Source of the DNA: an uncultured Gemmiger sp.
GTDB lineage: Bacteria; Bacillota; Clostridia; Oscillospirales; Ruminococcaceae
Assembly: GCA_944386225.1 (NCBI GenBank)
Contig: CALXAH010000026.1
Coordinates: 1 to 48,054, forward strand
Direction of reading: 5' to 3'
Length of the DNA: 48,054 nucleotides
The position numbers were made by a program, and so were the translations under genes. Of the stretch, positions 40,776 through 48,054 are shown one piece after another; position 1 is the first letter of the stretch; every line of letters starts with the position of its first letter. Under the pieces are notes generated by a model. That model was not told the origin of the DNA. It worked only from the letters and a program-made list of their open reading frames with translations, and ran no database searches.

Positions 40776-42718
40776 CCGTTTTCCTCCTCCTTCCAGATGG
40801 CAAACGCAAACTCGGTGCCTTCAGGCCCGGTTCGTTCCAGCCAGATTTCACCGCCGTGCGCCTCCACCGCTTCCCGGCAGATAGGCAGCCCCAGTCCGCT
40901 GCTGCCGCTGGCGCTGTAGCCCTGCTCAAAGATATGGGGCAGCACCTCCGGTGGAATGCCGGCCCCGGTGTCGGCAACCCGGAACACCACCTGGCGCTTT
41001 CGCTCGGTATCGGAAACGGACAGGGTGATGACCCCGTTTTCGGTGCTTCGGGTGGCGTTGATCACCAGGTTGAGGAAGATCTGCAGCAGCATCTCAAAGT
41101 TGCCGTGCGCGTCCGCGCAGGGCCCGGCCGTTACCTGTACCGCGTTGCCGTTTCTGGCGCACAGGGGCGCGGCAATGGCCCGGACGCTCTTCAGTAGCTG
41201 CGCCACCTGCACCCGCTCAAAGCGCGGATCCTGGTTTTGCCCATAGGAGTACTCCATCAGACGGGTGACCATGTTGGCCAGCCGCTGGGCTTCCCGCCGG
41301 ATTGTCTGCAGGTTGGCCGGGGTCTCCTCCCGGTATGTATCGTCCTTCAGCTGGATCTCGGTCAGCTGGGCATAGCCGGAGATCACGGTCAGCGGAGTTT
41401 TGAGCTCGTGGGTGACCTTGCGCAGGAAATCCATATTGAGCCGGTTCATCTTTTCCAGCATCTCGCTGCGCTCCCGGCTTCGGATCAGTTCGGTCTCCTG
41501 CCTCTGGATCTGCAGGTTCATGGCCGTTGCGTTGAGCAGCACAAATCCCAGCATTCCGCCGCCGGCAGTACCGTACCGGGTTACCTCCGCGCTGCGCCCG
41601 GTCCACAGCGCTTCATAGGTCAGCCCCGCCAGCAGCAGAGCAAAACCGGCGAGCACCAGAAAATCCGCCATCCCCGGCCGGTGGCGCCGGTAATAGAACG
41701 CCGTTTCCACCACGAGATAGGCCAGATAGGGCAGGGACAGGTAATACACCGCGGTGGACACCCGCACCAGATCCCGGGTGGGCAGCACGCAGACCAGCAG
41801 GCAGGCGACCGCCACCACCGCCAGATACAGGTACAGCGGCCACTGCCGGGTGGCCCGTGCGTACTGGCATTTGAGCATCAGCAGCACCGAGACCGGCATG
41901 AGCAGAACGATCAGGATCAGCGTCCGGTAGGCCATATACCAGGAGGCATCGGGCGGCAGCAGATGGATCACAAAGAAGTTCTGATCCCGCAGGGCCATAA
42001 GCAGGCAGCAGAACATCGGGCAGAGGAAATAGATCTTGCCGCGCACCACCGCGCTGAGCAGGAAGTACAGCCCCAGTACCAGCAGCCCGCCGCTTAGGGT
42101 CAGGGAGGCCAGATCATTGGAGGCCTTGAACTCCTCTATATTCTGCGGGGTGGACAGGTAGAGCACCGGGATGTCCCCGCCCTCCCGATGGACATAGTTG
42201 CTGTACTGGATCAGGATCTCCACCCGGCCGTCCGGGCCGGAGAACAGCGGAATGGTCATATACCCGATCCGGGGCACGAAGCCCTCCGCCTGCGGGGACA
42301 CCTGGCCAAAAGCCGCCTCTTGCCTGCCGTTGACAAAAACGCAGGTAGCGTAATCCAGCGAAAAGCCGCAGAGGGTCAGGTACTGGTTCGGCTCTGTCAG
42401 CAGCAGAAGCCGGTGGGTGCCGCAGGTGCTGTCGGACGGGGCAAAATCCTCCTCCGCCGCCTCCCCTGCCCGGCCGGCGGCAAAATCCTCCGGCGTATAG
42501 AGAACATGCGGATACAGTTCCCAGCGGCCGCTCATCTGATAAACGCCGCCGGAAAAATCCACCGCCCGCGCATCCAGCAGGCCCTTCTGAACCGTAAGCT
42601 GCTCCACCGATACCGTGCGCAGAGTAAATCCCCCTTCCAGCAGCAGGATGCACAAAGCCACCACCGCGATGGGCCGCAGTCCCTGAAGCAGTGCGCGTCG
42701 AACCCGATCGGCCTGCAT
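40772..42718 (-). CDS. Membrane histidine kinase with 7TMR-DISM-type sensor
   Basis: A sensor kinase of 648 residues. ATG 42718 (MQADRVRRALL) is chosen over an upstream in-frame ATG at 42775 because AAGGGGGG lies before it and the promoter -35 box covers the upstream one. A membrane helix at about 15-35 is followed by an extracellular beta-rich domain to about 210 (GRWELYPHVLYTPEDF), like 7TMR-DISMED2 carbohydrate-binding-type sensors. Seven hydrophobic helices run from about 215 to 420. The H box HELKTPLTVISGYAQL (near 436), the N box NLVINATRSTENG, DTGAGIPPE and GSSGLGLPI complete the HisKA and ATPase domains; all catalytic signatures are present. It forms a pair with the OmpR-type regulator that overlaps its 3' end. 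Confidence 0.92.
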   Translation of the reverse strand: MQADRVRRALLQGLRPIAVVALCILLLEGGFTLRTVSVEQLTVQKGLLDARAVDFSGGVYQMSGRWELYPHVLYTPEDFAAGRAGEAAEEDFAPSDSTCGTHRLLLLTEPNQYLTLCGFSLDYATCVFVNGRQEAAFGQVSPQAEGFVPRIGYMTIPLFSGPDGRVEILIQYSNYVHREGGDIPVLYLSTPQNIEEFKASNDLASLTLSGGLLVLGLYFLLSAVVRGKIYFLCPMFCCLLMALRDQNFFVIHLLPPDASWYMAYRTLILIVLLMPVSVLLMLKCQYARATRQWPLYLYLAVVAVACLLVCVLPTRDLVRVSTAVYYLSLPYLAYLVVETAFYYRRHRPGMADFLVLAGFALLLAGLTYEALWTGRSAEVTRYGTAGGGMLGFVLLNATAMNLQIQRQETELIRSRERSEMLEKMNRLNMDFLRKVTHELKTPLTVISGYAQLTEIQLKDDTYREETPANLQTIRREAQRLANMVTRLMEYSYGQNQDPRFERVQVAQLLKSVRAIAAPLCARNGNAVQVTAGPCADAHGNFEMLLQIFLNLVINATRSTENGVITLSVSDTERKRQVVFRVADTGAGIPPEVLPHIFEQGYSASGSSGLGLPICREAVEAHGGEIWLERTGPEGTEFAFAIWKEEENG

Positions 42719-42746
42719 AGCGGCGCCCCCCTTCCATGTTTTCTTT

Positions 42747-42775
42747 ATTATCCCGCAAAGCCGGACAAATGACAA
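42747..42775 (-). promoter_or_regulatory. Promoter of the kinase-regulator operon
   Basis: On the minus strand, TTGTCA (42775-42770), a 17-base spacer and GATAAT (42752-42747) are a close match to a sigma-70 promoter. The leader would be about 20 bases. It also supports the shorter kinase start. Confidence 0.6.
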
Positions 42776-42784
42776 GCCTTACCG

Positions 42785-42822
42785 CAAAAGGGAAAGCGGC
42801 CTCCCGCAGGAGACCGCTTCTT
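42785..42822 (-). terminator. Intrinsic terminator of the pepT gene
   Basis: On the minus strand, GAAGCGGTCTCC (42820-42809) pairs with GGAGGCCGCTTTC (ending 42793) with minor mismatches, then CCTTTTGC follows. It starts within a few bases of the stop codon. Confidence 0.7.
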
Positions 42823-42826
42823 TGTC

Positions 42827-44044
42827 TTATTTCGCGTACAGAGCCAGCAGATTCAGCAGGATCTCCACGCTCTTGTCCATCCGCTCGGCGGTGATGAACT
42901 CGCAGGGGCCGTGGAAATTGAAGCCGCCGGTGCCCAAGTTCGGGCAGGGCAGCCCCATCCAGGACAGCCGCGCACCGTCGGTACCGCCCCGGATGGGCAG
43001 TTCCTTTGCCTCCAGGCCCGCCTGCTCTACCGCGGTGCGGGCATTCTCGATCAGATGGAAATGAGGCCGGATCTTTTCCTCCATGTTGTAGTAGCTGTCC
43101 CGCAGCTCCAGCTCCACCGTGCCGGAGCCATAGGTGCTGTTCATGGTCTCGGCCGCCTGCCGCAGAAACGCCTTGCGGGCCTCGAACTTCACCCGGTCAT
43201 GATCCCGCACGATATACTCCAGCTTTGCTTCGGTCACGCTGCCGGTCAGCCGGTCCAGGTGGTAGAAGCCCTCGGTGCCCTCGGTGGTTTCGGGGCGCTC
43301 GCCGGCGGGCAGCATGGCGTGCAGCTCCATGGCCAGGTTAGAGGCGTTCTTCATCAGCCCCTTGGCCGAGCCGGGATGCACCGAGAAGCCGTGCACCGTA
43401 AACACCGCCGACGCCGCGTTGAAGTTGCTGTACTCCAGCTCACCCACATCGCCGCCATCCACCGTATAGGCAAAATCCGCGCCGAAACCGTCCACATCAA
43501 AGTGGTCGGCGCCCTCGCCGATCTCCTCATCCGGGGTAAAGGCCACACAGATCCGGCCATGGGGGCGTTTCTCGCTCTGCAGCCGCTCCACCGCGGTGAG
43601 GATCTCCGCAATGCCCGCCTTGTCATCCGCCCCCAGCAGGGTGGAACCGTCGGCGGTGATCAGGGTCTCCCCCTTGCAGGCGGCCAGGGCCGGGAACCGG
43701 CTGACCTCCATCACATCACCGGTGGCGGGCAGCCGCACATCATTCCCGTCGTAGTTTTCGATCAGCTGAGGCTTGACCCCTTCGCCAGAGGCGGCGGGCG
43801 AGGTATCCATGTGGGCAATCAGGCCGATGGCTGGCTTGTCCTCACAGCCCGGGGTGGCGGACAGAAAACCGTACACATAGCAGGTCTCGTCCACCCGCAC
43901 ATCCTCCATGCCCAGCGCCCGCATCTGATCCGCCAGCAGCCGGGCCAGGTCAAACTGCCCGGGGGTGCTGGGATGGGTACCGGTGGTATCGTCCGAGGTG
44001 GTATGGACCTTTACATAATCCAGAAAGCGTTCGTATGCGCGCAT
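42827..44044 (-). CDS. pepT: Peptidase T (tripeptide aminopeptidase)
   Basis: A cytoplasmic zinc aminopeptidase that removes the N-terminal residue of tripeptides, 405 residues. ATG 44044 follows AAAGGAGGG. Di-zinc M20 signatures are in place: IAHMDTSP (His78, Asp80), LLGADDKAG (Asp140), the catalytic PDEEIGEG (Glu173/174), YTVDGG (Asp196) and a C-terminal NFHGPCEF His. The N-terminal RFLDYVKVHTTSDD and the internal NFNAASAVFTVHGFSVHPG (dimerisation-domain edge) are typical of PepT. Length equals that of known members (about 405-410). It lies downstream of the pyroglutamyl-peptidase gene, but a terminator and an extended -10 element between them suggest a separate message. Confidence 0.96.
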   Translation of the reverse strand: MRAYERFLDYVKVHTTSDDTTGTHPSTPGQFDLARLLADQMRALGMEDVRVDETCYVYGFLSATPGCEDKPAIGLIAHMDTSPAASGEGVKPQLIENYDGNDVRLPATGDVMEVSRFPALAACKGETLITADGSTLLGADDKAGIAEILTAVERLQSEKRPHGRICVAFTPDEEIGEGADHFDVDGFGADFAYTVDGGDVGELEYSNFNAASAVFTVHGFSVHPGSAKGLMKNASNLAMELHAMLPAGERPETTEGTEGFYHLDRLTGSVTEAKLEYIVRDHDRVKFEARKAFLRQAAETMNSTYGSGTVELELRDSYYNMEEKIRPHFHLIENARTAVEQAGLEAKELPIRGGTDGARLSWMGLPCPNLGTGGFNFHGPCEFITAERMDKSVEILLNLLALYAK

Positions 44045-44080
44045 GGGCACGCCCTCCTTTATGGTTGTTCTCTGCCTTGT

Positions 44081-44090
44081 ATCATACCAC
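44081..44090 (-). promoter_or_regulatory. Extended -10 promoter of pepT
   Basis: On the minus strand, TGTGGTATGAT has a TATGAT -10 (44086-44081) with an upstream TG. The best -35, TTTCCC 17 bases upstream, is weak. The leader would be about 30 bases. Confidence 0.45.
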
Positions 44091-44100
44091 ATTCCCCGGC

Positions 44101-44130
44101 AAAGGGAAAGGCCGGCATGCGCCGTCCTTT
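44101..44130 (-). terminator. Probable terminator after the pcp gene
   Basis: On the minus strand, AAAGGACGGC (44130-44121) pairs with GCCGGCCTTT (44116-44107) with one mismatch and an ATGC-type loop, followed by CCCTTT. The T tract is moderate. Confidence 0.55.
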
Positions 44131-44138
44131 TCAGTATA

Positions 44139-44783
44139 TCAATGCAGGCTGCCCTCCGCTGCCGGAATGTCAGCGGCGTTGGTCTCAATCGCCCGGATGG
44201 CAGCCTCCAGCCCCCGCACGATATCCGCCAGCGGCAGGCTGGGCACAGACGACGGGCGGCCGGCGGCCTGCTCTGGCAGAAACGGCACATGCAAAAACCC
44301 ACCCCGCACACCGGGATATTCGGTTGCCAGAAGATGAAGCACCCCATACAGCAGATGGTTGCACACAAAGGTTCCCGCCGTGTTGGAAAGGTCGGCGGGA
44401 AGCCCCACGTCCCGGATGGCCTGCACCATCGCCTTGACCGGCAGGGTGGCAAAATACGCCGCCGGCCCGCCCACCACAATGGGGCGGTCGATGGGCTGGT
44501 TGCCCTCGTTGTCCGGAATGCGGGCGTCGTCGATGTTGATGGCAACCCGTTCCGGCGTAAGACCCCGGCGGCCGCCCGCCTGCCCGATGCAGAGCACCGC
44601 GTCCGGTTTTTCCTGCCGGATGGCCGCGGTTACCCTGTCAATGGATTTGCCAAAGACGGTCGGCACTTCCAGCTTGATGATCTCCACCCCGCCGATCCGG
44701 TCCGGCAGCTGTTTCACCGCTTCCAGCGCCGGGTTGAGTGTTTCCCCGCCGAAGGGATCAAAGGCGGTCAGCAGCAGTTTCAT
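44139..44783 (-). CDS. pcp: Pyroglutamyl-peptidase I
   Basis: A cytoplasmic cysteine peptidase (family C15) that removes N-terminal pyroglutamate, 214 residues, the usual length. ATG 44783 ([20 protein letters not shown]) follows AAGGGG by nine bases; the conserved FDPFGG start fixes it. The catalytic triad is visible: Glu79 in [19 protein letters not shown], Cys141 in [11 protein letters not shown] and His165 in [10 protein letters not shown]. The start overlaps the 3' end of the YwaF-like gene by 26 bases, so the two are co-transcribed and probably translationally coupled. With pepT downstream it forms a small peptide-degradation group. Confidence 0.96.
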   Translation of the reverse strand: MKLLLTAFDPFGGETLNPALEAVKQLPDRIGGVEIIKLEVPTVFGKSIDRVTAAIRQEKPDAVLCIGQAGGRRGLTPERVAINIDDARIPDNEGNQPIDRPIVVGGPAAYFATLPVKAMVQAIRDVGLPADLSNTAGTFVCNHLLYGVLHLLATEYPGVRGGFLHVPFLPEQAAGRPSSVPSLPLADIVRGLEAAIRAIETNAADIPAAEGSLH

Positions 44784-45552
44784 AGCGCGTATCCCCTTCT
44801 GTTTTCTGCGCAAATTCCCGCCACCGGGCCAGCTTGCGCGGCAGGACAAACGGCAGCAGTGCCACCCCCATAAACACCAGCGCCAGCACTTCCAGCAGCA
44901 CCAGATAATAGGGCCAGTCCGGCAAGAAACTCAGCAGCGAGGCGGAATCCGGTTTCCGGGCCAGGAACATGTAGTTTCCGCCGGTCAGGACGTTGGCCGC
45001 ACCGGCACATACCGCCAGCGCCTGCAGCCAGACAAAGCTCTTTTTCAGCGAGGACAGATCCACCCGCCAGCCCCGCACTGCCAGGAAATAGAAGATGGTC
45101 ACAACAATCATCCCATGCCCCGCAAAGAACTGGAAGAACCGGAAATGCGGGAACACGTAGCCGTCCATGCTGGGGGTGAGAAGCGCCTGCGCTGTACCGC
45201 ACAGCCCCCAAAAGTACACTACTTCAAAAATGCGGCGGTCCTGGGTGATCCAGAGCGCCACACACAGCCAGACGCTGGCACCACAAAGCTGGAACGGCAA
45301 GCAGGTGGACGCGTCAAACCGCCCGATGGAGGCATACCACAGGTACAAGGCCAGCTGCTGAAACACCATGAAACTTAGAAAAATGCGGCCCAGCATGCTG
45401 CCTGCAATTTTGCCGTCCTCCCGGGAACGAAGCTGGCTGCGGAACACAAAAAAGCTCAGACATACCGCCCCGATCACCGCCAGCGCCGCCAGGTGCGGCT
45501 GCGAAAAGGTCGGGAACGACTGAAACGGCATCTCGCCGAAGAACTTCTCCAC
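44758..45552 (-). CDS. YwaF-like TIGR02206-type membrane protein
   Basis: An integral membrane protein of about 264 residues. The chosen start is GTG 45552 ([13 protein letters not shown]), with GGAAGGGGGAG upstream. Six or seven hydrophobic segments alternate with short loops; characteristic phrases are [26 protein letters not shown], split here as [11 protein letters not shown] and [10 protein letters not shown], then [15 protein letters not shown] and [13 protein letters not shown]. These features match the TIGR02206/YwaF family of conserved Firmicute membrane proteins of unknown function. A promoter, TTGCCG (45603-45598) with 17 bases to TAGTAT (45580-45575), precedes it. It overlaps the pcp gene downstream. 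Confidence 0.82.
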   Translation of the reverse strand: MEKFFGEMPFQSFPTFSQPHLAALAVIGAVCLSFFVFRSQLRSREDGKIAGSMLGRIFLSFMVFQQLALYLWYASIGRFDASTCLPFQLCGASVWLCVALWITQDRRIFEVVYFWGLCGTAQALLTPSMDGYVFPHFRFFQFFAGHGMIVVTIFYFLAVRGWRVDLSSLKKSFVWLQALAVCAGAANVLTGGNYMFLARKPDSASLLSFLPDWPYYLVLLEVLALVFMGVALLPFVLPRKLARWREFAQKTEGDTRYETAADRL

Positions 45553-45574
45553 ACAAATCTCCCCCTTCCTTTCG

Positions 45575-45603
45575 ATACTATCACAGGAAAAGTCTATCGG
45601 CAA
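45575..45603 (-). promoter_or_regulatory. Promoter of the YwaF-like-pcp operon
   Basis: On the minus strand, TTGCCG and TAGTAT are separated by 17 bases, and transcription would start about 16 bases before the GTG start. This gives a very short leader. Confidence 0.5.
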
Positions 45604-45645
45604 GAAGCCGCCGCGATTCTATACATATTTTCGACAGAAACTGTA

Positions 45646-45672
45646 CGAACCGGGGCACAGTGCCCCGGTTCG
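45646..45672. other. Perfect 27-bp palindrome between divergent promoters
   Basis: CGAACCGGGGCAC and its exact complement GTGCCCCGGTTCG flank a single central A. It lies between the promoters of the YwaF-like operon and the DUF4317 gene, followed by seven T (45680-45686). It may be an operator, or a bidirectional terminator stopping antisense reading. Confidence 0.6.
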
Positions 45673-45684
45673 ACGGCAGTTTTT

Positions 45685-45714
45685 TTGCCCCCTGACGAGG
45701 GAATGTGCTATAAT
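45685..45714 (+). promoter_or_regulatory. Promoter of the DUF4317 gene
   Basis: TTGCCC (45685-45690), 18 bases, then a consensus TATAAT (45709-45714) with TGTGC before it. The leader is about 40 bases. The palindrome ends 12 bases upstream of the -35. Confidence 0.7.
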
Positions 45715-45759
45715 GTAAAAAGCCGTTTCGGCCAGACTAACAAAGGGGTACCAAGCCAT

Positions 45760-46899
45760 ATGAACGAAAAAGAAGTCGCGGAGATTCGCCGCCGTTACCG
45801 GCAGGGAAAGAGCTCCGTTTCCCATATTGTGGGCTGCTATGTAAACGAGAAGCGGGAGATCGTGGCCCGGTTTGACCAGTCGCTGACCCTGTCCGGGCAG
45901 GAGGAATCGGAGAAGTTCCTGGCGCTGCTGCGCCGTACCCTCTCCGGGCAGCTGGGCAAAAACCTGATCGATATCAGCTTTTCCACCGCGCAGGTCGCGG
46001 GCAATGAAGGGGACGAACATGCCCTGCTCATGGCCCTGCGTGACTCGGCACTGGAGGATGAGCCTGCCCGGGAAGAATTCTTCGCCCGCGCCATTGAAAC
46101 CATTGATCTGGATGGCAACTACCTGATCCTGCTTACCTGTGACCGGTATGATGTGCCCTACTACGCCAAGGACGGCCAGCGTCAGGACGACGCGGGCAGC
46201 GAGGTGTACACCAGTATCCTGTGCAGCATCTGCCCGGTCAAGATGACCAAACCGGCGCTGAGTTATTTTGTATACGAGAATGAGTTTCACAACCGGGAAG
46301 CGGACTGGCTGGTGGCTGCGCCGGAGATGGGATTCCTCTTCCCTGCCTTTACCGACCGGGGCGCAGATCTGTATGGGGCACTGTACTACACCCGGGACGC
46401 CTCCCACAGCCACACCGGCTTCACCGACCGGATCTTCCACGCCCCGATCCCCATGCCCGCCGCGGCGCAGAAAGAAACCTTCGAGACGATCCTGGCGGAA
46501 TCCCTGGGCGAAGACTGCAGCTGCCAGGTGGTACAGGCCGTGCAGGAGCAGCTCTGCAGCCTGATCACCGAACACAAGGAAAGCCACGAGCCTGAACCCC
46601 TGGTACTGAACCGCCGCCAAGTGACCGAAATGCTCGCCGACTGCGGCGTGTCGGAAAAACGTGTGGACGCCTTTGCCGACCGTTTCGACGAGGACTTCGG
46701 CCCGGAAACCACCCTCAGCCCCCGCAACCTGGTGGACACCAAGCACCTGGAACTGCGCTGCCCGGATGTGACCATCCAGGTCAACCCCGAACGCGGCGAC
46801 CTGGTGGAAACCCGGGTGATCGACGGCGTACGGTATATCCTCATCCGCGCCGAGGAGGGCGTGGAGGTCAATGGGGTGGAGGTGCAGATTAAGGAGTAA
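45760..46899 (+). CDS. DUF4317-type conserved protein
   Basis: A soluble protein of 379 residues. ATG 45760 (MNEKEVAEIRRRYRQGKSS) follows AAAGGGG at about 11 bases. Family-like phrases are HIVGCYVNEKREIVARFDQ, EESEKFLALLRRTLSGQLGK and the middle LTCDRYDVPYYAKDG. No membrane segment, signal peptide or catalytic motif is apparent. DUF4317 proteins are conserved in Clostridia, with no established function. It is transcribed alone from a good promoter. The region from 46900 to the IS end at 46974 holds no further gene. Confidence 0.88.
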   Translation: MNEKEVAEIRRRYRQGKSSVSHIVGCYVNEKREIVARFDQSLTLSGQEESEKFLALLRRTLSGQLGKNLIDISFSTAQVAGNEGDEHALLMALRDSALEDEPAREEFFARAIETIDLDGNYLILLTCDRYDVPYYAKDGQRQDDAGSEVYTSILCSICPVKMTKPALSYFVYENEFHNREADWLVAAPEMGFLFPAFTDRGADLYGALYYTRDASHSHTGFTDRIFHAPIPMPAAAQKETFETILAESLGEDCSCQVVQAVQEQLCSLITEHKESHEPEPLVLNRRQVTEMLADCGVSEKRVDAFADRFDEDFGPETTLSPRNLVDTKHLELRCPDVTIQVNPERGDLVETRVIDGVRYILIRAEEGVEVNGVEVQIKE

Positions 46900-46973
46900 C
46901 TTCCATCCAGTAAACAATAAACCGCCATGAATGGTACAGGCTGTATTGTTGGCGCCGGGAGATCACGACCATA

Positions 46974-47006
46974 TTTTGTCGGGAGTATTTAACCAATTTT
47001 TGTCGG
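46974..47006 (+). repeat. Repeated TTTTGTCGG motifs at the left end of the IS21-family element
   Basis: TTTTGTCGG occurs at 46974-46982 and again at 46998-47006, 24 bases apart. IS21-family ends commonly carry several such short repeats used by the transposase. The outer boundary is probably at or near the first copy; the right end is outside the window, so target duplication cannot be tested. Confidence 0.55.
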
Positions 47007-47068
47007 CGAACCCCAGAGCCAGTAGAATAAACAAAAAGAGTGCCAACAACCCAGCACTCATAGATTAG

Positions 47069-47878
47069 TTATTCTTTCGTTACTGCCGGCTCAACTGTAG
47101 GTACCCTGCCAGTTTGCAGTGAGACGGTTTCCAGTTTCTTTCCGCGGAAACTTTCACCACGCAGCTTAAATACAGTGGCATCGTCAAAGATGCGGTCCAG
47201 CGTACACAGCAAAGTAGCGTCTTCCTCAAAATCCTCGCGCCAGAGAGCCGGGTTCTTGTTGCTGGTGAAGATCATATTGAAACTGCCTTCTTTGTTGTAG
47301 CGCCGGTCAATCAGGTCAAAGAACAGCCTGGTATTCTCCTTGTCAAAGGCACAGTGGCCAATCTCGTCAATAATCAGGCAAGAGGGGCGCACAAGGCCAT
47401 TGAGACAGGAATCGGTCTTTCCGGAACGTCTGGCTGCCGTGAATCTGTCCCGGAGTTCGGATGCCTTAATGAAATAGGTTTTCAACCCATGCTGGCAGCA
47501 GGCGTATCCGAAAGCCTGAGCCAGATGCGTTTTGCCTGTGCCTGCCGGGCCAATAAAGGCCAGGTTGCGGTGAGAGTAGATGGCGTTCAAGGAGGACAAA
47601 ACCTTCAGGCGTTCCACATCTTTTCCTTTGAGTAGCGAAAAGTCAAAATTCTCAAAGGTCTTGGGTGCTTTTGTAGGAAGACGACTCATCTTCAATAAGG
47701 TCTGAATGGTGGTCTGCTGTTTCTTTTCGCTGAGATAGCCGAGCAGCATCTGTACAGCCTCCATTCCCGCTTCCGAGAATTCCCGGTCTTCTGCGAACAG
47801 CGCGAATTCCTCAGCGGAAAGATCCAGCTTCAAAACAGAAGCAGCGGACGCCACCTGCTCAAAGATTGTTTCCTTCAT
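47069..47878 (-). CDS. istB: IS21-family transposition helper ATPase
   Basis: An AAA+ ATPase that assists the IstA transposase in target selection, 269 residues. ATG 47878 overlaps the istA stop as ATGA, with GGAGG inside the end of istA. Walker A is GPAGTGKT (110-117); Walker B is CLIIDEIGH (LIIDE at 168-172). The sensor region reads FNMIFTSNKNPALWRE, and the C-terminal DRIFDDATVFKLRGESFRGK is the typical IstB end. It is of normal length for the family and undamaged. Context is a complete istB plus the tail of istA, both on the minus strand, near a DUF4317 gene rather than inside one. Confidence 0.95.
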   Translation of the reverse strand: MKETIFEQVASAASVLKLDLSAEEFALFAEDREFSEAGMEAVQMLLGYLSEKKQQTTIQTLLKMSRLPTKAPKTFENFDFSLLKGKDVERLKVLSSLNAIYSHRNLAFIGPAGTGKTHLAQAFGYACCQHGLKTYFIKASELRDRFTAARRSGKTDSCLNGLVRPSCLIIDEIGHCAFDKENTRLFFDLIDRRYNKEGSFNMIFTSNKNPALWREDFEEDATLLCTLDRIFDDATVFKLRGESFRGKKLETVSLQTGRVPTVEPAVTKE

Positions 47879-48054
47879 ACCTGGTCCTCCTTGTCAAAAT
47901 CGAATTTGGCAAAGGAGAGATCCTGAGAGGGTTTTGGTAACTGAAAAATCTGCGTTTGTACAGGCGCTGTGGGAAATTCTTCTGGCTGTGCCAAGGATTC
48001 GTACTGTCCTTCACAGAAACTGTCGGTGCGGCTCCAGGTAACGGTATGTGTAGC
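47875..48054 (-). CDS. istA: IS21-family transposase IstA, C-terminal fragment (cut by window end)
   Basis: The minus strand is open from the window edge to TGA 47877-47875, giving 59 residues ending FAKFDFDKEDQV. The sequence itself carries no catalytic residue; the call rests on the four-base overlap with istB, the standard istA-istB arrangement. The D-D-E core would lie beyond the window. Confidence 0.75.
   Translation of the reverse strand, partial: ATHTVTWSRTDSFCEGQYESLAQPEEFPTAPVQTQIFQLPKPSQDLSFAKFDFDKEDQV

Larger units (their letters stand above)
46974..48054 (-). mobile_element. IS21-family insertion sequence, partial (istB and istA C-terminus)
   Basis: The element reads on the minus strand, with istA upstream overlapping istB by four bases, and ends in the TTTTGTCGG repeats. 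About half of the expected 2-2.5 kb is inside the window. IstB is intact, so the copy could be active. Confidence 0.8.

Noticed and set aside
1-48054. CRISPR array, tRNA, rRNA or phage structural genes
   Set aside because: No regularly spaced short repeats, no cloverleaf-like or rRNA-like stretch, and no capsid or tail genes were recognised by eye; the only mobile parts are the recombinase tail and the IS21 piece.

Overview
The window looks like a chromosomal stretch from a GC-rich anaerobic Firmicute, probably a gut Oscillospirales/Ruminococcaceae-type bacterium. The evidence is AGGAGG-type ribosome sites, a CUT1 sugar ABC operon, a DUF4317-type protein, a YwaF-type membrane protein, PocR-AraC and FadR-type regulators, an IS21-family element and a serine-recombinase tail. 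The species cannot be named from this alone.

Layout. (a) 1-150: C-terminus of a large serine recombinase, directly abutting the truncated end of a secreted module-type protein. (b) 173-7015, minus strand: an operon of FAD oxidoreductase, sugar-binding lipoprotein, two permeases and a secreted carbohydrate-binding-like protein, with a divergent PocR/AraC regulator at 7266. Four of its five minus-strand genes are broken by homopolymer frameshifts, a TGA codon or an apparent 28-base deletion, so it is either a decaying locus or error-rich sequence. (c) 8244-13481: a FadR-type repressor with a TGGT-N3-ACCA site in its leader, divergent from a three-gene operon. That operon encodes a 918-residue iron-sulfur/FAD/NAD(P)H oxidoreductase, a HypA-like zinc/nickel protein and a Trp-rich membrane protein, with a terminator hairpin in its leader and no hydrogenase in sight.

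(d) 13618-38834, minus strand: the dominant feature, a 25.2 kb gene for a secreted, repeat-built surface protein of about 8405 residues once one single-base deletion and one amber codon are read through. It has a signal peptide, an acidic Pro/Asp-rich stalk with a 60-bp tandem repeat, RTX-like Gly/Asp motifs, a very long series of beta-type repeats, a helical island, a Tyr-rich region, a coiled coil, a proline-rich segment and a C-terminal transmembrane anchor with an Arg-rich tail instead of an LPXTG signal. A membrane-anchored TPR protein lies just upstream on the same strand, and a 7TMR-DISM-type histidine kinase/OmpR regulator pair lies upstream of that. The four genes together are a candidate surface-adhesion system.

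(e) 42827-46899: ordinary cell genes. These are peptidase T, pyroglutamyl-peptidase and a YwaF-like membrane protein on the minus strand, and a DUF4317 protein on the plus strand, with a perfect 27-bp palindrome between the divergent promoters. (f) 46974-48054: the left part of an IS21-family element (end repeats, istB, and the C-terminus of istA), cut by the window edge.
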